This document shows, piece by piece, positions 35,150-46,920 of a stretch of DNA of 64,000 nt. Where the stretch lies: contig CM019068.1 in assembly GCA_009667805.1 (NCBI GenBank), positions 4,695,218 to 4,759,217 of the forward strand. The letters run 5' to 3'. The position numbers and the translations under genes were made by a program. Positions within the stretch are counted from its first letter, which is position 1; every line of letters starts with the position of its first letter. The DNA is from Leptobrachium leishanense. Its lineage: Eukaryota; Chordata; Amphibia; Anura; Megophryidae. The notes under the pieces are model-generated. The model did no database searches. It was not told where the DNA came from and worked only from the letters and a program-made list of their open reading frames with translations.

Positions 35150-35341
35150 TAAAAAATGCTGAACGCTGGTCATGTGGTTATGTGTGATTTAAAATGTTGT
35201 TCTTTTTTCATTAAAGCTGTGGCCAAGCCTTTTCCACATTATAGAGTGTCATGTCGTATTTCCTGGGGATATGGTGTGGGGGGCTTGGCAGTTAAAATGG
35301 AGTTATGTTATGGTTTGTTATGGTGGGTGTTTAGGCAGTCA

Positions 35342-36303
35342 TGTTTTCCCGCATGTTTCACCCTTTATTTCCTGTAATGTTTTCCTGCATGTTTCACCCT
35401 TTATTTCCTGTAATGTTTTCCCGCATGTTTCACCCTTTATTTCCTGTAATGTTTTCCCGCATGTTTCACCCTTTATTTCCTGTAATGTTTTCCTGCATGT
35501 TTCACCCTTTATTTCCTGTAATGTTTTCCCGCACGTTTCTCCCTTTATTTCCTGTAATGTTTTCCCGCACGTTTCTCCCTTTATTTCCTGTAATGTTTTC
35601 CTGCATGTTTCACCCTTTATTTCCTGTAATGTTTTCCCGCATGTTTCACCCTTTATTTCCTGTAATGTTTTCCTGCATGTTTCACCCTTTATTTCCTGTA
35701 ATGTTTTCCTGCATGTTTCTCCCTTTATTTCCTGTAATGTTTTCCTGCATGTTTCGCTCTATATTTCCTGTAATGTTTTCCTGCATGTTTCACCCTTTAT
35801 TTCCTGTAATGTTTTCCTGCATGTTTCTCCCTTTATTTCCTGTAATGTTTTCCTGCATGTTTCTCCCTTTATTTCCTGTAATGTTTTCCTGCATGTTTCG
35901 CTCTATATTTCCTGTAATGTTTTCCTGCATGTTTCGCCCTTTATTTATTGTAATGTTTTCCTGGATGTTTCTCCCTTTGTTTCCTGTAATGTTTTCCTGC
36001 ATGTTTCGCCCTTTATTTATTGTAATGTTTTCCTGGATGTTTCTCCCTTTGTTTCCTGTAATGTTTTCCTGCACGTTTCGCCCTTTATTTCCTGTAATGT
36101 TTTCCTGCATGTTTCACCCTTTGTTTCCTGTATTATTTTCCAATGCATTTCTCCCTTTATTTCCAGTAATGTTTTCCTGCATGTTTCTCCCTTTGTTTCC
36201 TGTATTGTTTTCCTGCATGTTTCTCCCTTTGTTTCCTGTATTGTTTTCCTGCATGTTTCTCCCTTTGTTTCCTGTATTGTTTTCCTGCATGTTTCTCCCT
36301 TTG
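35342..36303 (+). repeat. 36-bp minisatellite, block 2
   Basis: About 27 units of the same 36-bp repeat as 24096-25357. It starts at TGTTTTCC, completing the unit cut by the Ngaro element, and ends with ATGTTTCTCCCTTTG (36289-36303), which is repeated after the Penelope-like element at 51273-51287. Confidence 0.97.
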
Positions 36304-36829
36304 CAGGTCATGGAACTGGTGTCCGGCGCTAATATTCATAATCTTCGGCATTCAGTGGAGGCTGTCCAGCCTGGGGAGCACGTACTCAGTACATCACGTT
36401 GGTGAATGCCAAGTGAAAAAAGGAAGAGAGAAAAAGAAAATTTTGTGCAGACTGTATTATCCCAATATGAATAATTGCAGGCAGGGCAGTGGTGTATTTA
36501 GGTTTTGTGCTGCCCTAGGCCTGACTAAACTCATGCACCCCCTAATTTAAATTTGACGCACCCCTTCCTGTCAAGGGCACACCTCTTCCTGGTTAATCCC
36601 CACCCTTCCTCTTTAAGCTCCACCTTTTCCTCTTAGAGCTCCGCCTTTTCCTCTCTTTATATTAAAAGTGGATACCAAGTGCCTACTTGTATATTTTGTA
36701 TACCATTTCAAATGTATCTATTGAGATAAAGAAAATTATGAAATGTTTAAATTCAAGTATTTTTACAAAGAACAGCCACGCATGTCAAGTAAACGGGATC
36801 ACAGCCGCTCTAATTGGTGGAACAATAAA

Positions 36830-37285
36830 ATCCACAGAAACGTGCACTGCATATGAGCGTATCACAGAGCTGCGTAGCAATAAAACCCACAGAAATGTGC
36901 AGTGTGTATGCGCATATCACAGAACTGCACAGCAATAAAACTCACAGTAATGTGCAGTGTGTATGAGTGTATTCCAGAGCTCCAGGGCAATAAAACTCAC
37001 AGTAATATGCAGTGTGTATCACAGAATCCACAGCAATAAAACTCCCAGCAATGCAATGTGTGGTGTGTATGAGTGCATCAGAATCCACTGCAATAAAACT
37101 CCCAGCAATGCAATGTGTGGTGTGTGTCAGCGTATCAGAATCCACAGCAATAAAACTCCCAGCAATGCAATGTGCGGTGTGTATGAGTGCATCAGAATCC
37201 ACTGCAATAAAACTCCCAGCAATGCAATGTGTGGTGTGTATGAGTGCATCAGAATCCACTGCAATAAAACTCCCAGCATACTGAG
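36830..37285. repeat. About 58-bp tandem repeat in the hAT-type element
   Basis: Seven to eight diverged units containing AGCAATAAAACTCCCAGCAA and TGTGGTGTGTATGAGTGCAT. Its core (ACAGAGCT...AGTAATGTGCAGTGTGTATGAG) resembles, in opposite orientation, the 40-bp unit at 47450-48475. Confidence 0.75.
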
Positions 37286-37581
37286 TGTGTATGAGCACAC
37301 AGCAATTATTTATTCTACATTTACCGGCCTCTGTCCGCGGTAGGGCTGTGTGCAGAGTCAGCAGGGACTGTGTACAGACTCAGCAGGAGGTCCCTCCAGG
37401 CCACGTTAGGATCACGGCTGTGCATGTGCGTGGAGCCATCTTGTCAGCAGTGGGGTGCCACTGCCAGAGGGTGCACCGTGGCTTTGATTCCCTTCCCGGT
37501 GGGTGTTCAGTCCAGAATAGAGTGACAGTTCATGTTAACGAAAGGGCGGGCAGCTGCGTGCATGCGTGTCATGTGGTTCAG

Positions 37582-37620
37582 CCAGTCAGGTGGTACTGAG
37601 ACTCAGTACCACCTGACTGG
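37582..37620. other. Perfect 19-bp palindrome with one-base centre
   Basis: CCAGTCAGGTGGTACTGAG, a single A, then its exact complement CTCAGTACCACCTGACTGG. It lies inside the non-autonomous hAT-type element; function unknown. Confidence 0.85.
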
Positions 37621-39159
37621 CCGGACCGAGTGTGACCTGAACGCAAGCAGCCTCACCAGGAGCCAGGCAGCTCAATGACAAATTTCTATCACTGCAGTGC
37701 TGGTTAAGGAAAGGTCCACTTTAAACAGCAGTAAGCAGACAGGGCTTCATATTCTGCTGAAAACCCCCCCCTTTACCTGCCGTTTACTGTCATCTTCTCT
37801 CTCTGGACACAAATCACATCCCCCTCCCCTCTCCTAGAGCTGCTGCGGGGCAGGGGAGGAGCTATGGAGGGAGGAGAGGGGGATTTTTATTCTATTCGAT
37901 TTTATTCCGTATGCAAATGCCATGCTCCGCTGCTCGTTGTTTGAGAACACAGCTCAAAGCTGACACACAGTGACAGTGGCACCTCCTAGTACCCCCTAAT
38001 GAGACCCCAATAATCACTGGTACCTGGGGCGGCCCGCCCTCCGCCACTCCTCTAAGTACACCACTGCTCTGTGATATGCTCACACACAAGTTTGGCGAAC
38101 TACCAGCAAGTACGGTGCTATTTGAAGGCAGTGCAAATCCCCATAGAGAAGTAATGGTTAATCTATTCAGAGAACACCAAACAGCAGAGAAATGTCAGTG
38201 AAATGCCCTGATGTTCGGTGGTTTCAATCAGCAGGTTTATTCAGGCGAACCCCATAGGTTTCAATGTTAAAAATATTCCCGTTTTTTATGCAATATCTAA
38301 TAAACCACTTATTATTTTAATCTGCAGTAAAAAGTCTTTATTGATTTATTGATTTTTTTTGTACCTTTTAGTGATTTTTCAGAATTTTTTGGGCTAAATT
38401 CCACCCCCTTTTTTTTAATAGCGGTTCTCCTTTTTCTGTAACAGACCTTTTTATTATCAATCATAGGATCTTATATATAAATTCCAGACATTTTCGTTCA
38501 TTAGTTCTTTTGAAAACAGCAGGTCATGGGTTTGCGGTGGCAGCATACAGCGGCCGACTCCATGCACTTTGGGGACCCTGCGGTGATTGGTGAATTCACT
38601 GCAGGGTGGGGAAATTTTATTCCCCGAAGTGCAGGGAACTACAGAACACCAAAATGTTGGCGTCATTTCGGTGCTCTGTGAGTAACCCAATTAGTGGTGA
38701 GGTTTTTTGTTGCCCCCTGGAAAGTGAAAGCCTAGGCCTTGCCTACCCAGGACATACTTGAAAATTAGTGACATCTCAATGTTTCCTTCCTGGTAAAATA
38801 GTTTGCAAAAGTAAAAAAAAAAAAAAAAAAATCCTTTTTTTAGGGGTGGGGCCACCCAGCAGGCCGTCGCCCCCTGGAAAGTGCCGCCCTAGGCCTGGGC
38901 CTTGTTGGCCTAGGCCAAAATACACCAGTGAGGCAGGGGGTATACTCACATTTTCTGGTGCCAATTTAAACAAAAAGGCACCAAAACGAAGACAAATCGG
39001 TGAATTAAACCAAGGGGCACCGATTCCCCTATCAGAGATGCAGAGATCAGGAAACTCGATCCTTCAAGATGTCAGTTCAAGATACCACAGGAATAATGTC
39101 ACCAAGAGTCATACAAGGTGAAGAATTCACAAACGGTTTATTTAAAACGACAATAAAAT

Positions 39160-39204
39160 ACACCTCAGACGCGTTTCGCTGAATACAGCTTCACCAGTGG
39201 GTGT
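39160..39204 (-). ncRNA. Hammerhead ribozyme, left arm copy with core mutation
   Basis: Reading the minus strand gives the same motif as 50186-50230: stem I, core, stem II GCTG/CAGC with loop TATT, GAAAC and GTC. The invariant CUGAUGA box reads CUGGUGA, an A-to-G change at plus position 39194. This core A is essential in known hammerheads, so self-cleavage is probably lost in this copy. Confidence 0.75.
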
Positions 39205-40925
39205 AATCTTCACAGTATACACAGACACTATATATAACTACATTGCTCATTTCAACTCCCACAGAGAGGCTGCTGGGTAATAAGCCTAATTAGTGCAATT
39301 GAGTAAAACACAATCAATTAAACAAATTATTTATCAATCAAGTTAAAAACCGTAGGTATCCTTAAAAAGACAACAAGGTACTGGGTTACAATAAGCAAGA
39401 TGCGAGAGTACAATATTCAGTAATTCCGCATATATCCTTATAATGATGTATATATAGAAAAGAGGAAGGGAAAACTTTAATTAAGATCTTGATTTAATAC
39501 CAGACGTTATATCTCTAAACAAGAGGTCATTTGAATATGACACAAGAAAATAAAATCATGAAAAAATAAAATAAAAAATAGGAAATAAAATATAAATAAA
39601 ATAAATGGAAATAAATCAAGAGACGAACAGAAGATATCCTAATGAAAGGAAAGGATAATGATATATATACCTGCAGAGCGTCATATAGGTGGCCGGGTCC
39701 ATCACAGGGCATATAATTAACTCAGTGAGCAAGATAAAATTACTGTGGTGCAAGTGTGCCTAAAAAAACAGTTTGTATTTAGAGACAATTAAACTCATGA
39801 AAGAAATCTAAGGCAAATGTAATAAAACCTTTAAGGGCTTCATGATTTATACAAGAGAGTGAACATACACTGTATGTAAGCCGAGGAAAGTTTAAATAGT
39901 GAGTAATTAAAAGCACTTGGTGTGAGTAATTACAAAAGGTTAGAAGTAATTAAGTGGCAAACACAATAGTTATACAGACTCACCCAATGCAGAGCAAAGA
40001 ACTAGATAACAGACATCAGCGTCCTGAACGGGACAAGAGCAGGGGACTGGCTGAAAAAGGAAACTAACTCAGTGTATAAAGAGAAATGGCAATATAAGGG
40101 TCAAATGAGCGAAGTAATTAAGGATGAAAAGCTAAGAGCATGTAGAGATGGAAAGATCTCTCTATCTGCGTCTCTAATTGGGAACATAAAGAGGGTAAAT
40201 TAGAAAATAGTGATCTTACACAGCGCTTTATGAACGGCCGAGGACGCAGAAACAGATAAAGATGAGATATAAGTATTAAGAATAATAATCATATTACATC
40301 TAAAAGGATAAAGTTAATGAATGTCCACAGGGTGAAAAATAGACCTAGAGAAGTGTATATAGCGTGTGGACCTCAATACAAATACTGTAACGAGTGTAAG
40401 TTTAGAAGATATGGAAAATGTTATGTCGGGAGAACGAAAAGACAGCATAGATGGAAATAATAATCTATAAAAAACTTAATATCGTGGGTTAATGGAGAAA
40501 GGAGAAATTATAAATAAATAAATATAAGTGTGTAAGGTAATAAATTATACTGGAGGGGACATAAAAATTCATAAAGGATAAAGGGATGATAAATAATAGG
40601 CTATATATACGTGCCATAGGCTGGACATTATGAATATTATAAAGATCAAAGGAGAGGAGTAATAGAAGCAGTTTGGAAAAGTATAAAAACGGTAACGATA
40701 AATGCCTATCAATAGCTGCAAAGGGATAGTGAGAGTAGAAAAACCTAAGACATAGACAGAAAAAAGGACCTAAATAATAAATTTATAAATATAATACCGC
40801 CCTAATGGGTTATAAAAAAGTCTGTCCAAGAAAGGAAAGGAAAAATATATAAGGTAACCAGCCTGAATTACCACTATAAAAGGGCAAAGAATTAAATACC
40901 ACTATAAAAATACCACTATAAAAGG

Positions 40926-43557
40926 GCAACTCTTAATAAATTCGACACATATGTTGATATTCAAAAATTTAAACGAAAACTCTGTCTAAAGAAATATTTC
41001 TTAAAAAATCCCATCGTAAAAGAAATACAAAATAATGATGGCTGGATGCATACAGAATTAAAAAAGAAATCCAAATCTTTCCCTAAGCACATGATCTCGA
41101 AAGAGATGGTCACGTTTGAAAATATGGTATTGAGAGACGTTGAGAATATTAAAGCACCCTCTAGGGGGAATTTTAATAAAGAGGACAAAAAAGCATTAAA
41201 AGAGTTAGCAGATCATCCCGAGATTATAGTAAAACCAGCGGACAAAGGGGGGGGGGGCATCGTACTTCTATCTAAGGAAAAGTACGATTTAGAATCCAAC
41301 CGTATATTAAATGACACTTCCACTTATAGAATATTGTCTAATAATCCTATAAAAGAGATAGTTGACAAAATCGATGATTATGTGAGCAAAGGAGAGGAAC
41401 TAGGTATCCTCAGTAAAAATGAGTCTGAATTTCTTAGGGTTAAATTTCCTAAAGCCCCTATTTTTTATTATTTACCAAAAATCCATAAAAATCCCACTGA
41501 TCCCCCTGGACGTCCCATCATTTCAGGTATTAATTCCCCCTCAAGTAATTTATCCCAATATATAGATCACTTGCTACAACCGTGTGTTTAAGAATACTCC
41601 TTCATACCTGAAGGATACAGGTGATATCCTTAGGACACTTGAATCTGTTGTATGGGAACATAACAATTTCCTGGTTACTTGTGATGTTAGGTCACTCTAT
41701 ACAATTATCCCGCATGATTTGGACTGTAGAGCAGTATTTAACCAACTCAGAAATGAGGGTAAGATTGATATCGAACAATTGATTTTATAGTGGAAGGCAT
41801 CAACCTGATTCTTAATAATAACTTTTTTTATTTTAATGGACAATGTTTTTTACAAAAAAACGGAACAGCGATGGGAAGTAAATTTGCTCCAAGTTATGCA
41901 AATTTATTTATGACAGAATGGGAAGATGTTTTTATTAGGAAAGAAACCAAATGGAGCCTTTTTTTACACATTTTAGAAGATATATCGATGATATTTTTTT
42001 TATTTGGAAAGGGGATGAAAGCACACTACTTGAATTCTTTGAATTTTTAAACACTAATGATTGGGGAATCTTTTTAGAAACCACTTTTAGTAAGGATAGT
42101 ATTAATTTTTTAGATCTGGAATTTTTGGTGGAAGCTGGGTCCCTCAAATCAAGAACCCATTTTAAACCAGTGGATGTTAATAGTTTTATCACCACAGAGA
42201 GCTGCCATTTTAACCCTTTCGCTGCTGAGGCTTTTCCCGCCCCTGTGCTGAGGTCATTTTTACCGGTTTTGCTCATCATGTTTAAACGTGTTTTTAAGGC
42301 TTATTTTAGTATATGACCCAGACATATTATATATTGTTCTTTCCATCAGACTCGGCAGATTCATAATATGTCATTATTATATGTATACGTCATGTCCTGT
42401 CTGTATATTATAACAAAAAATGCAATAAAATATGATTTTTCAATAATTTACAGTGTGTAAAGTGTTTTTTTTTCACATTTTAACATGCGAGCAATTGCGG
42501 TTATATTTTGTATGGGGTGCGCTTGTTAAAAAAATTAGAGATGGGGTCTCGTTACATTTTTTTGGGGGGAAATTACACGATTTTTAACAAACGCACCGCA
42601 TACAAAAATTGTTAGTGCAGCATCATTGTTCACATTATAATTGAAATGGGAAAAATATTGCTGCATTAACAAACCAAAAAAAAGAAAAAAAACTTGTTTA
42701 TTTTTTTTTTAAATATATATATATATTTTTATTTTTATTTTTTTTACAAACTTTTTCACATTCGTGTTTGGTATCGTTGGAACGGCCATGCTCTGGCCGA
42801 TCCAACAATACCAAACTTTAACCCCTAGCTGCCACGGATCGGGAGATAGGGGGTTTATTGGAACCCCCTATCTCCACCATTGGTGGCAGCTAGGGGTTAA
42901 CTCCAGGACTGGCGTCATCCTGCTATGCACGATGACGCCAGTCCTCAGGGGGAGTTCCCGGAGGCTTGGCCGACATCCAAGATGTCGGCCAGCTCCGGGA
43001 AAGGATCACAAACCGGCGCTTTTCAGCGCCGATTCGTGATCCGGGTCCCCAGGGGTTAATGCCAGGTACCATTTGGAAGGGCAGGCTGTGCCCTTCCAAA
43101 CGGTGCCTGGGTTAACCCCCGCAACGCCGCCGATCGGGAGGGAGAGAGGTCCGATGGACCTTGCCCCCTCCCTTTCAGGTGCCTCCTCCGCACATGGGGG
43201 GGGGGTGCCTGAATTAGGTGTCATCGCACCCCCGCGATGACACCTAATTACTCCGGCGGCGGTTCCGGATGCTGGGCTGACATCGAGGATGTCAGCCCGC
43301 ACCGGGGGGGCCAGCGATCGGCCGGAACCCGGCCGACCGCTGACCCCAAAGGCTGGACGCGCTCAGCGCGTCCACCGCATGGAACGTGACATGCGGTTGG
43401 ACGCGCTGAGCGTGTCCGCCGCAGCGAAGTGGTTAAACAATGGTTGGATGGAATACCTAAAAGGCAATTTCTTCGGATGCAATGTAACTGTACAGAGAAA
43501 AAGGACTATATAGCACAGACAGAAATTTTACAAACACAGTTTGAAGAAAAAGGTTAC
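40926..43557 (+). pseudogene. Penelope-like reverse transcriptase (split by piggyBac-like element)
   Basis: Coding begins in or just before ATLNKFDTYVDIQ (40926) in the first frame. Recognisable Penelope RT features follow: EIIVKPADKGGGGIVLL, PIFYYLPKIHKNP and RPIISGINSPSS; then, after a frameshift near 41585, CDVRSLYTIIPH (first catalytic Asp); after shifts near 41790 and 41960, NGTAMGSKFAPSYANLFM and RRYIDDIFFIW with the catalytic Asp pair. The frame reaches CHF at 42209, where a TTAA insertion intervenes, and resumes at 43437 with KQWLDGIPKRQF. At 43557 it is interrupted again by a solo LTR. The element is telomerase-related in RT type; this copy is inactive. Confidence 0.9.
42214..43432. 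mobile_element. piggyBac-like non-autonomous element, TTAA target
   Basis: Ends CCCTTTCGCTGC and (inverted) CCACTTCGCTGC are flanked by TTAA at 42210-42213 and 43433-43436. Removing the 1219-bp element and one TTAA restores the Penelope ORF exactly (CHF joined to KQWLDG). The interior is non-coding, with several nested inverted stretches between 42770 and 43420. Kolobok is an alternative superfamily with the same target. Confidence 0.85.
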
Positions 43558-44993
43558 TGTTCTGCCCTCACAGTGTGTCTGAGGCACAAAGCTTGGCAGA
43601 CAGCTAACATAATAAAAATCTGGAAGCAGGATTGAAGAAAAGTCTTTACTGAACTTTATTTGTATCTTTACTTTTCAGATCTTTAAACTTTGTAAAACTG
43701 TGGAAAATACGGAATTATGGCAATATATTAGTCTAGGAATGCAAATCTACACAAATAAGTGACAGGCATGCTACCTAGATGTAAATTACTGGCTAACAGA
43801 AGTTTAACTTAATGTGAAGACAATCAAACACTACTAAACTAATCTAACAGTGCTTTGAGTTGCTAAAAATATATACATAACTAAAAACATGAAGGTTCTA
43901 CTTACAGACTTATAAGCAGAAGGTCTGTGTAACAGAACTGTGGAGCTTGCTTTCTGCTTGACTCACTGGTAGCTATGCTGGTTGAATCTGGCTCTACCAG
44001 GAAGTAACTGTACTGCATGGCATCAGTAATGGCCGCTCAATTAAAGAAACAGTACTCTAATAAACTAAATGCCAACAGGGTTATCCAAAGAGATTCGAAT
44101 TGCTTGAGAAAGGTAACCGAACGCTGAAAATCAGGGTTCGGTTACCTTTCCTGGCCATTCGGCTATCCAGAGAGCAGGCAATTCGCCAAATCCTGTCGAA
44201 TTGCCTGCACATACGGTGCCTGTTCGGTGCCTGTTCGAGGGCAGTGAAATCCCCATCAAAAAGCACTGCTTCGGCTATTCAGAGAACACAAACCAGCAGT
44301 GAAAGGTTCCCCTAATGTCCTGCCATTCGGTGGTTTAATTCGGCAAATTTATTCAGGAGAATCCCATAGACTTCAATGTTAAAAATATTCCCGTTTTAAT
44401 TCAATATCTAATAAACCGTTCATTATAAAATTCTGCAGCAAAAAGTCTCTTAATGTATAGATTTTTTAGGATACTTTAAGCATTTTTCTGAATTTTTAAA
44501 AAAAAAATTAAAAGTCCGATTTTTTTTTTTTTTTTTTTTTCAGTTTGCTTATTTTTTTTGTAACAGCCCTCTTTATTATCATTCCCTGGACCTCCTGTGA
44601 AAATTTCAGACATTTTCGCTCAGTAGTTTCTTTGCAAACAGCGTTTCTTTTTCCCAGATTCATACAAATGGTTTTTCTAATTTATTCACTGCCTCCTCTA
44701 CGTCACAGCTGCTTCAGCTCTGTGTGATTCGGCTCCTGTTCGGCTCCTCTTCGAAGGTTAATCCAGATGTTTTTGCTTGTTTTCAGCGTGCATTCGGTTA
44801 GTTTTCGTCAGGTTTTCGGCAGCTTTTCCCTGCAATTCGGGGACCCTGTGGTGTTTGCTGAATACACCGCAGGGTCACCGAAATGCAATCGGCAAAAGGA
44901 ACCGAATTGAAGAGAACGAAAAGTCACCGAACGTGCGGTGACTTTTCGAATCTCTTTGGATAACCCTGTTAGAAATTTGTGAGTGACAGAACA
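43558..44993. mobile_element. Solo LTR in the Penelope ORF, itself carrying a MITE
   Basis: Starts TGTTCTG and ends CAGAACA, flanked by perfect duplications GTTAC at 43553-43557 and 44994-44998. Removal restores the Penelope frame (EKGY joined to NKEKLK). Without the nested MITE at 44076-44968 the LTR is about 540 bases. No internal retroviral genes are present. Orientation could not be decided. Confidence 0.82.
44076..44968. mobile_element. MITE with long inverted ends
   Basis: Ends CAGGGTTATCCAAAGAGATT are perfectly inverted at both sides (44076 and 44968) and the flanking AA/TT even extends the match. No target duplication was recognised. Non-coding; internal sequence around 44400-44650 resembles 38280-38520 inside the hAT-type element. 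Superfamily unclear, possibly hAT. Confidence 0.7.
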
Positions 44994-45760
44994 GTTACAA
45001 TAAAGAAAAATTAAAGCACACAAGGAATGAAGTTATGGCTCTAAAAAGGGAGGAAATTCTTTGTACTAATCCTAAACCGAAACCTGATATCGGAATCCCT
45101 CTAATCTGTCATTTTAATTCAAATCAATTTAAATTTAAAAAAATTATCAGTAAATACTGGCCTGTCTTATTAGAGGATCCAGAGTTAAAAGGAATTTTAC
45201 AGGAGAATCCAAAGATTATTTTTAGGGGGGCAAAAAATCTTAAATAAAAATTAGTGAATAATAACCCCCCAGTTCGCCAACCTAATTTTCTTACAACTAA
45301 CAGAGGTTTTTTCGGTTGGGGGAATTGCCTGTGCTGCAGGACCACAGGATGTCCTAAAAGACGAATCCAACAGTTCTCAGATATGGATAATATTAATAAG
45401 TACAAAATTCATGATCTTCTTACTTGTTTTTCAAAGGACGTTATCTATGTGATCATCTGCCCCTGTGGCAAACAGTATATAGGGAGGACTACTAGGAGTC
45501 TTAATACTCAGATTAGAGAACACCTGAATAATATAAAGAAAGGAGTGGAAACGCATTCTGTTCCTTTACATTATAAACAACACCACCAGCAAGATCCACA
45601 TGGTAATAAATTTCTAGCAATCAAAAAAATGAATAAAGATTGGAGGGGCGGAAATTTTATTAATAAAACAAGTAGAGAAGAAATGAAATGGATCTTCACT
45701 TTGAAAACACTCCTTCCAAGGGGTCTGAATCAGGATTTTGAACTTTGGCATTTCCTTTAA
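44994..45760 (+). pseudogene. Penelope-like GIY-YIG endonuclease domain
   Basis: Continuing the frame after the solo LTR, the ORF reads REEILCTNPKP, then a Penelope linker (FKKIISKYWPVL), a TAA at 45245-45247 in frame, and the endonuclease. A Cys cluster (GNCLCCRTTGCPKRR, about 45320-45365) precedes the GIY-YIG core: VIYVIICPCGKQYIGRTTRS with the catalytic Arg in the helix IREHLNNI (about 45440-45540). The stop is at 45758-45760. The domain nicks target DNA for retrotransposition in EN-containing Penelope elements. The sole visible break in this part is the TAA. Confidence 0.9.
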
Positions 45761-46827
45761 GATAAAAAAAAAATATATATATAAATCCCTTATTGTCACC
45801 ATTTTTAATTGAATATCTTGCTGTTTCTTCTTTATTCCGTTTAATGTATATGTGTATCACTCTATATAACTAATTGTTTACATTTTTCGTTATATACAAT
45901 TTTTAGGAGTTTTACTCTAATTTTATGTATATATTTATCTGCATTATTTTAATTCTTTGCCCTTTTATAGTGGTAATTCAGGCTGGTTACCTTTATATAT
46001 TTTTCCTTTCCTTTCTTGGACAGACTTTTTTATAACCCATTTGATCGGTATTATATTTATAAATTTATTATTTAGGTCCTTTTTCTGTCTATGTCTTAGG
46101 TTTTTCTACTCTCACTATCCCTTTGCAGCTATTGATAGGCATTTATCGTTACCGTTTTTATACTTTTCCAAACTGCTTCTATTACTCCTCTCCTTTGCTC
46201 TTTATAATATTCATAATGTCCAGCCTATGGCACGTATATATAGCCTATTATTTATCATCCCTTTATCCTTTATGAATTTTTATGTCCCCTCCAGTATAAT
46301 TTATTACCTTACACACTTATATTTATTTATTTATAATTTCTCCTTTCTCCATTAACCCACGATATTACGTTTTTTATAGATTATTATTTCCATCTATGCT
46401 GTCTTTTCGTTCTCCCGACATAACATTTTCCATATCTTCTAAACTTACACTCGTTACTGCAGGGGTCTCAAAGTACCGGCCTGCGGGCCATTTGTGGCCC
46501 TCAGACCAGTTACAAGTGGCCCCCGCACTCAGCGAGAGGCAGAGATCATGCTCTGACATAAATTAATGAGCGAAGGCCGAGTCTTTCACGTGAGCGGCTC
46601 CGTGGCTGTGTTGACGGGTCTAGCATTCCGATGCAGAAGAAGGTTTTTCTCTGACCCTGCAGGTAATAAATCATTCCTCCACAAGTTCACCAGGGGTAAA
46701 ACGGCTTTAACCTCTCAGTATAGTGTTGTGGGCCAACTGTTTTTAATTTATTACTATGAATAAAATATTAAATAAATTTACAAAATGTGCGATAAATATA
46801 CAGCTCGTCATCAGACAGTGCTGTGAG

Positions 46828-46920
46828 CTGTTTAATTCTATTTATAGCACGTCTCCCATACTGGTCTCAATTAATTAATAAGGTCAGTATGGAAGATGTG
46901 CCATAAATAGAATTAAACAG
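46828..46920. repeat. Foldback of about 36-bp arms
   Basis: CTGTTTAATTCTATTTATAG and its complement near 46920 form arms of about 36 bases with two mismatches around a 20-base loop. It may be the core of a small MITE nested in the hAT element. Confidence 0.75.

Larger units (their letters stand above)
25358..35341 (+). mobile_element. Ngaro (DIRS-type) tyrosine-recombinase retrotransposon, with nested insertion
   Basis: A composite of about 10 kb lies exactly between two halves of one 36-bp minisatellite unit, with no target duplication. That is expected for elements integrated by a tyrosine recombinase. It encodes, in order, a Gag-like protein with a zinc-knuckle region, reverse transcriptase with RNase H, a tyrosine recombinase and an SGNH-type hydrolase. 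Gene content and order match vertebrate Ngaro elements; there is no integrase, protease or methyltransferase. A 3.3-kb Kolobok-like element (26420-29723) splits gag and a 31-bp minisatellite (31994-33020) disrupts RNase H. Split direct repeats expected at the ends (25358-25527 and 35150-35341) were not resolved by eye. Confidence 0.85.
36487..38930. mobile_element. Non-autonomous hAT-type element, 8-bp target duplication
   Basis: Ends CAGTGGTGTATTT and (inverted) CACTGGTGTATTT lie between perfect duplications AGGCAGGG at 36479-36486 and 38931-38938. The opposite Penelope arm at about 50447-50465 shows the uninterrupted empty site. The 2444-bp interior has no transposase; it contains a tandem array near 36830-37285, a perfect palindrome at 37582-37620 and, near 38090-38700, sequence related to the MITE at 44076-44968. 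Confidence 0.85.
36304..40895 (-). repeat. Inverted left arm of the Penelope-like element
   Basis: Reverse complement of 45955-50637 once the hAT elements in each arm are discounted. The first 183 bases (36304-36486) match 50460-50637, and 38931-40895 matches the rest. Differences are scattered single bases and small indels, so the arms can be aligned over about 2 kb. Its open frames are not genes. Confidence 0.85.

Noticed and set aside
38768..39121. 117-codon frame on the plus strand
   Set aside because: It spans the end of a hAT-type element and the Penelope arm, with no domain and a boundary in the middle.
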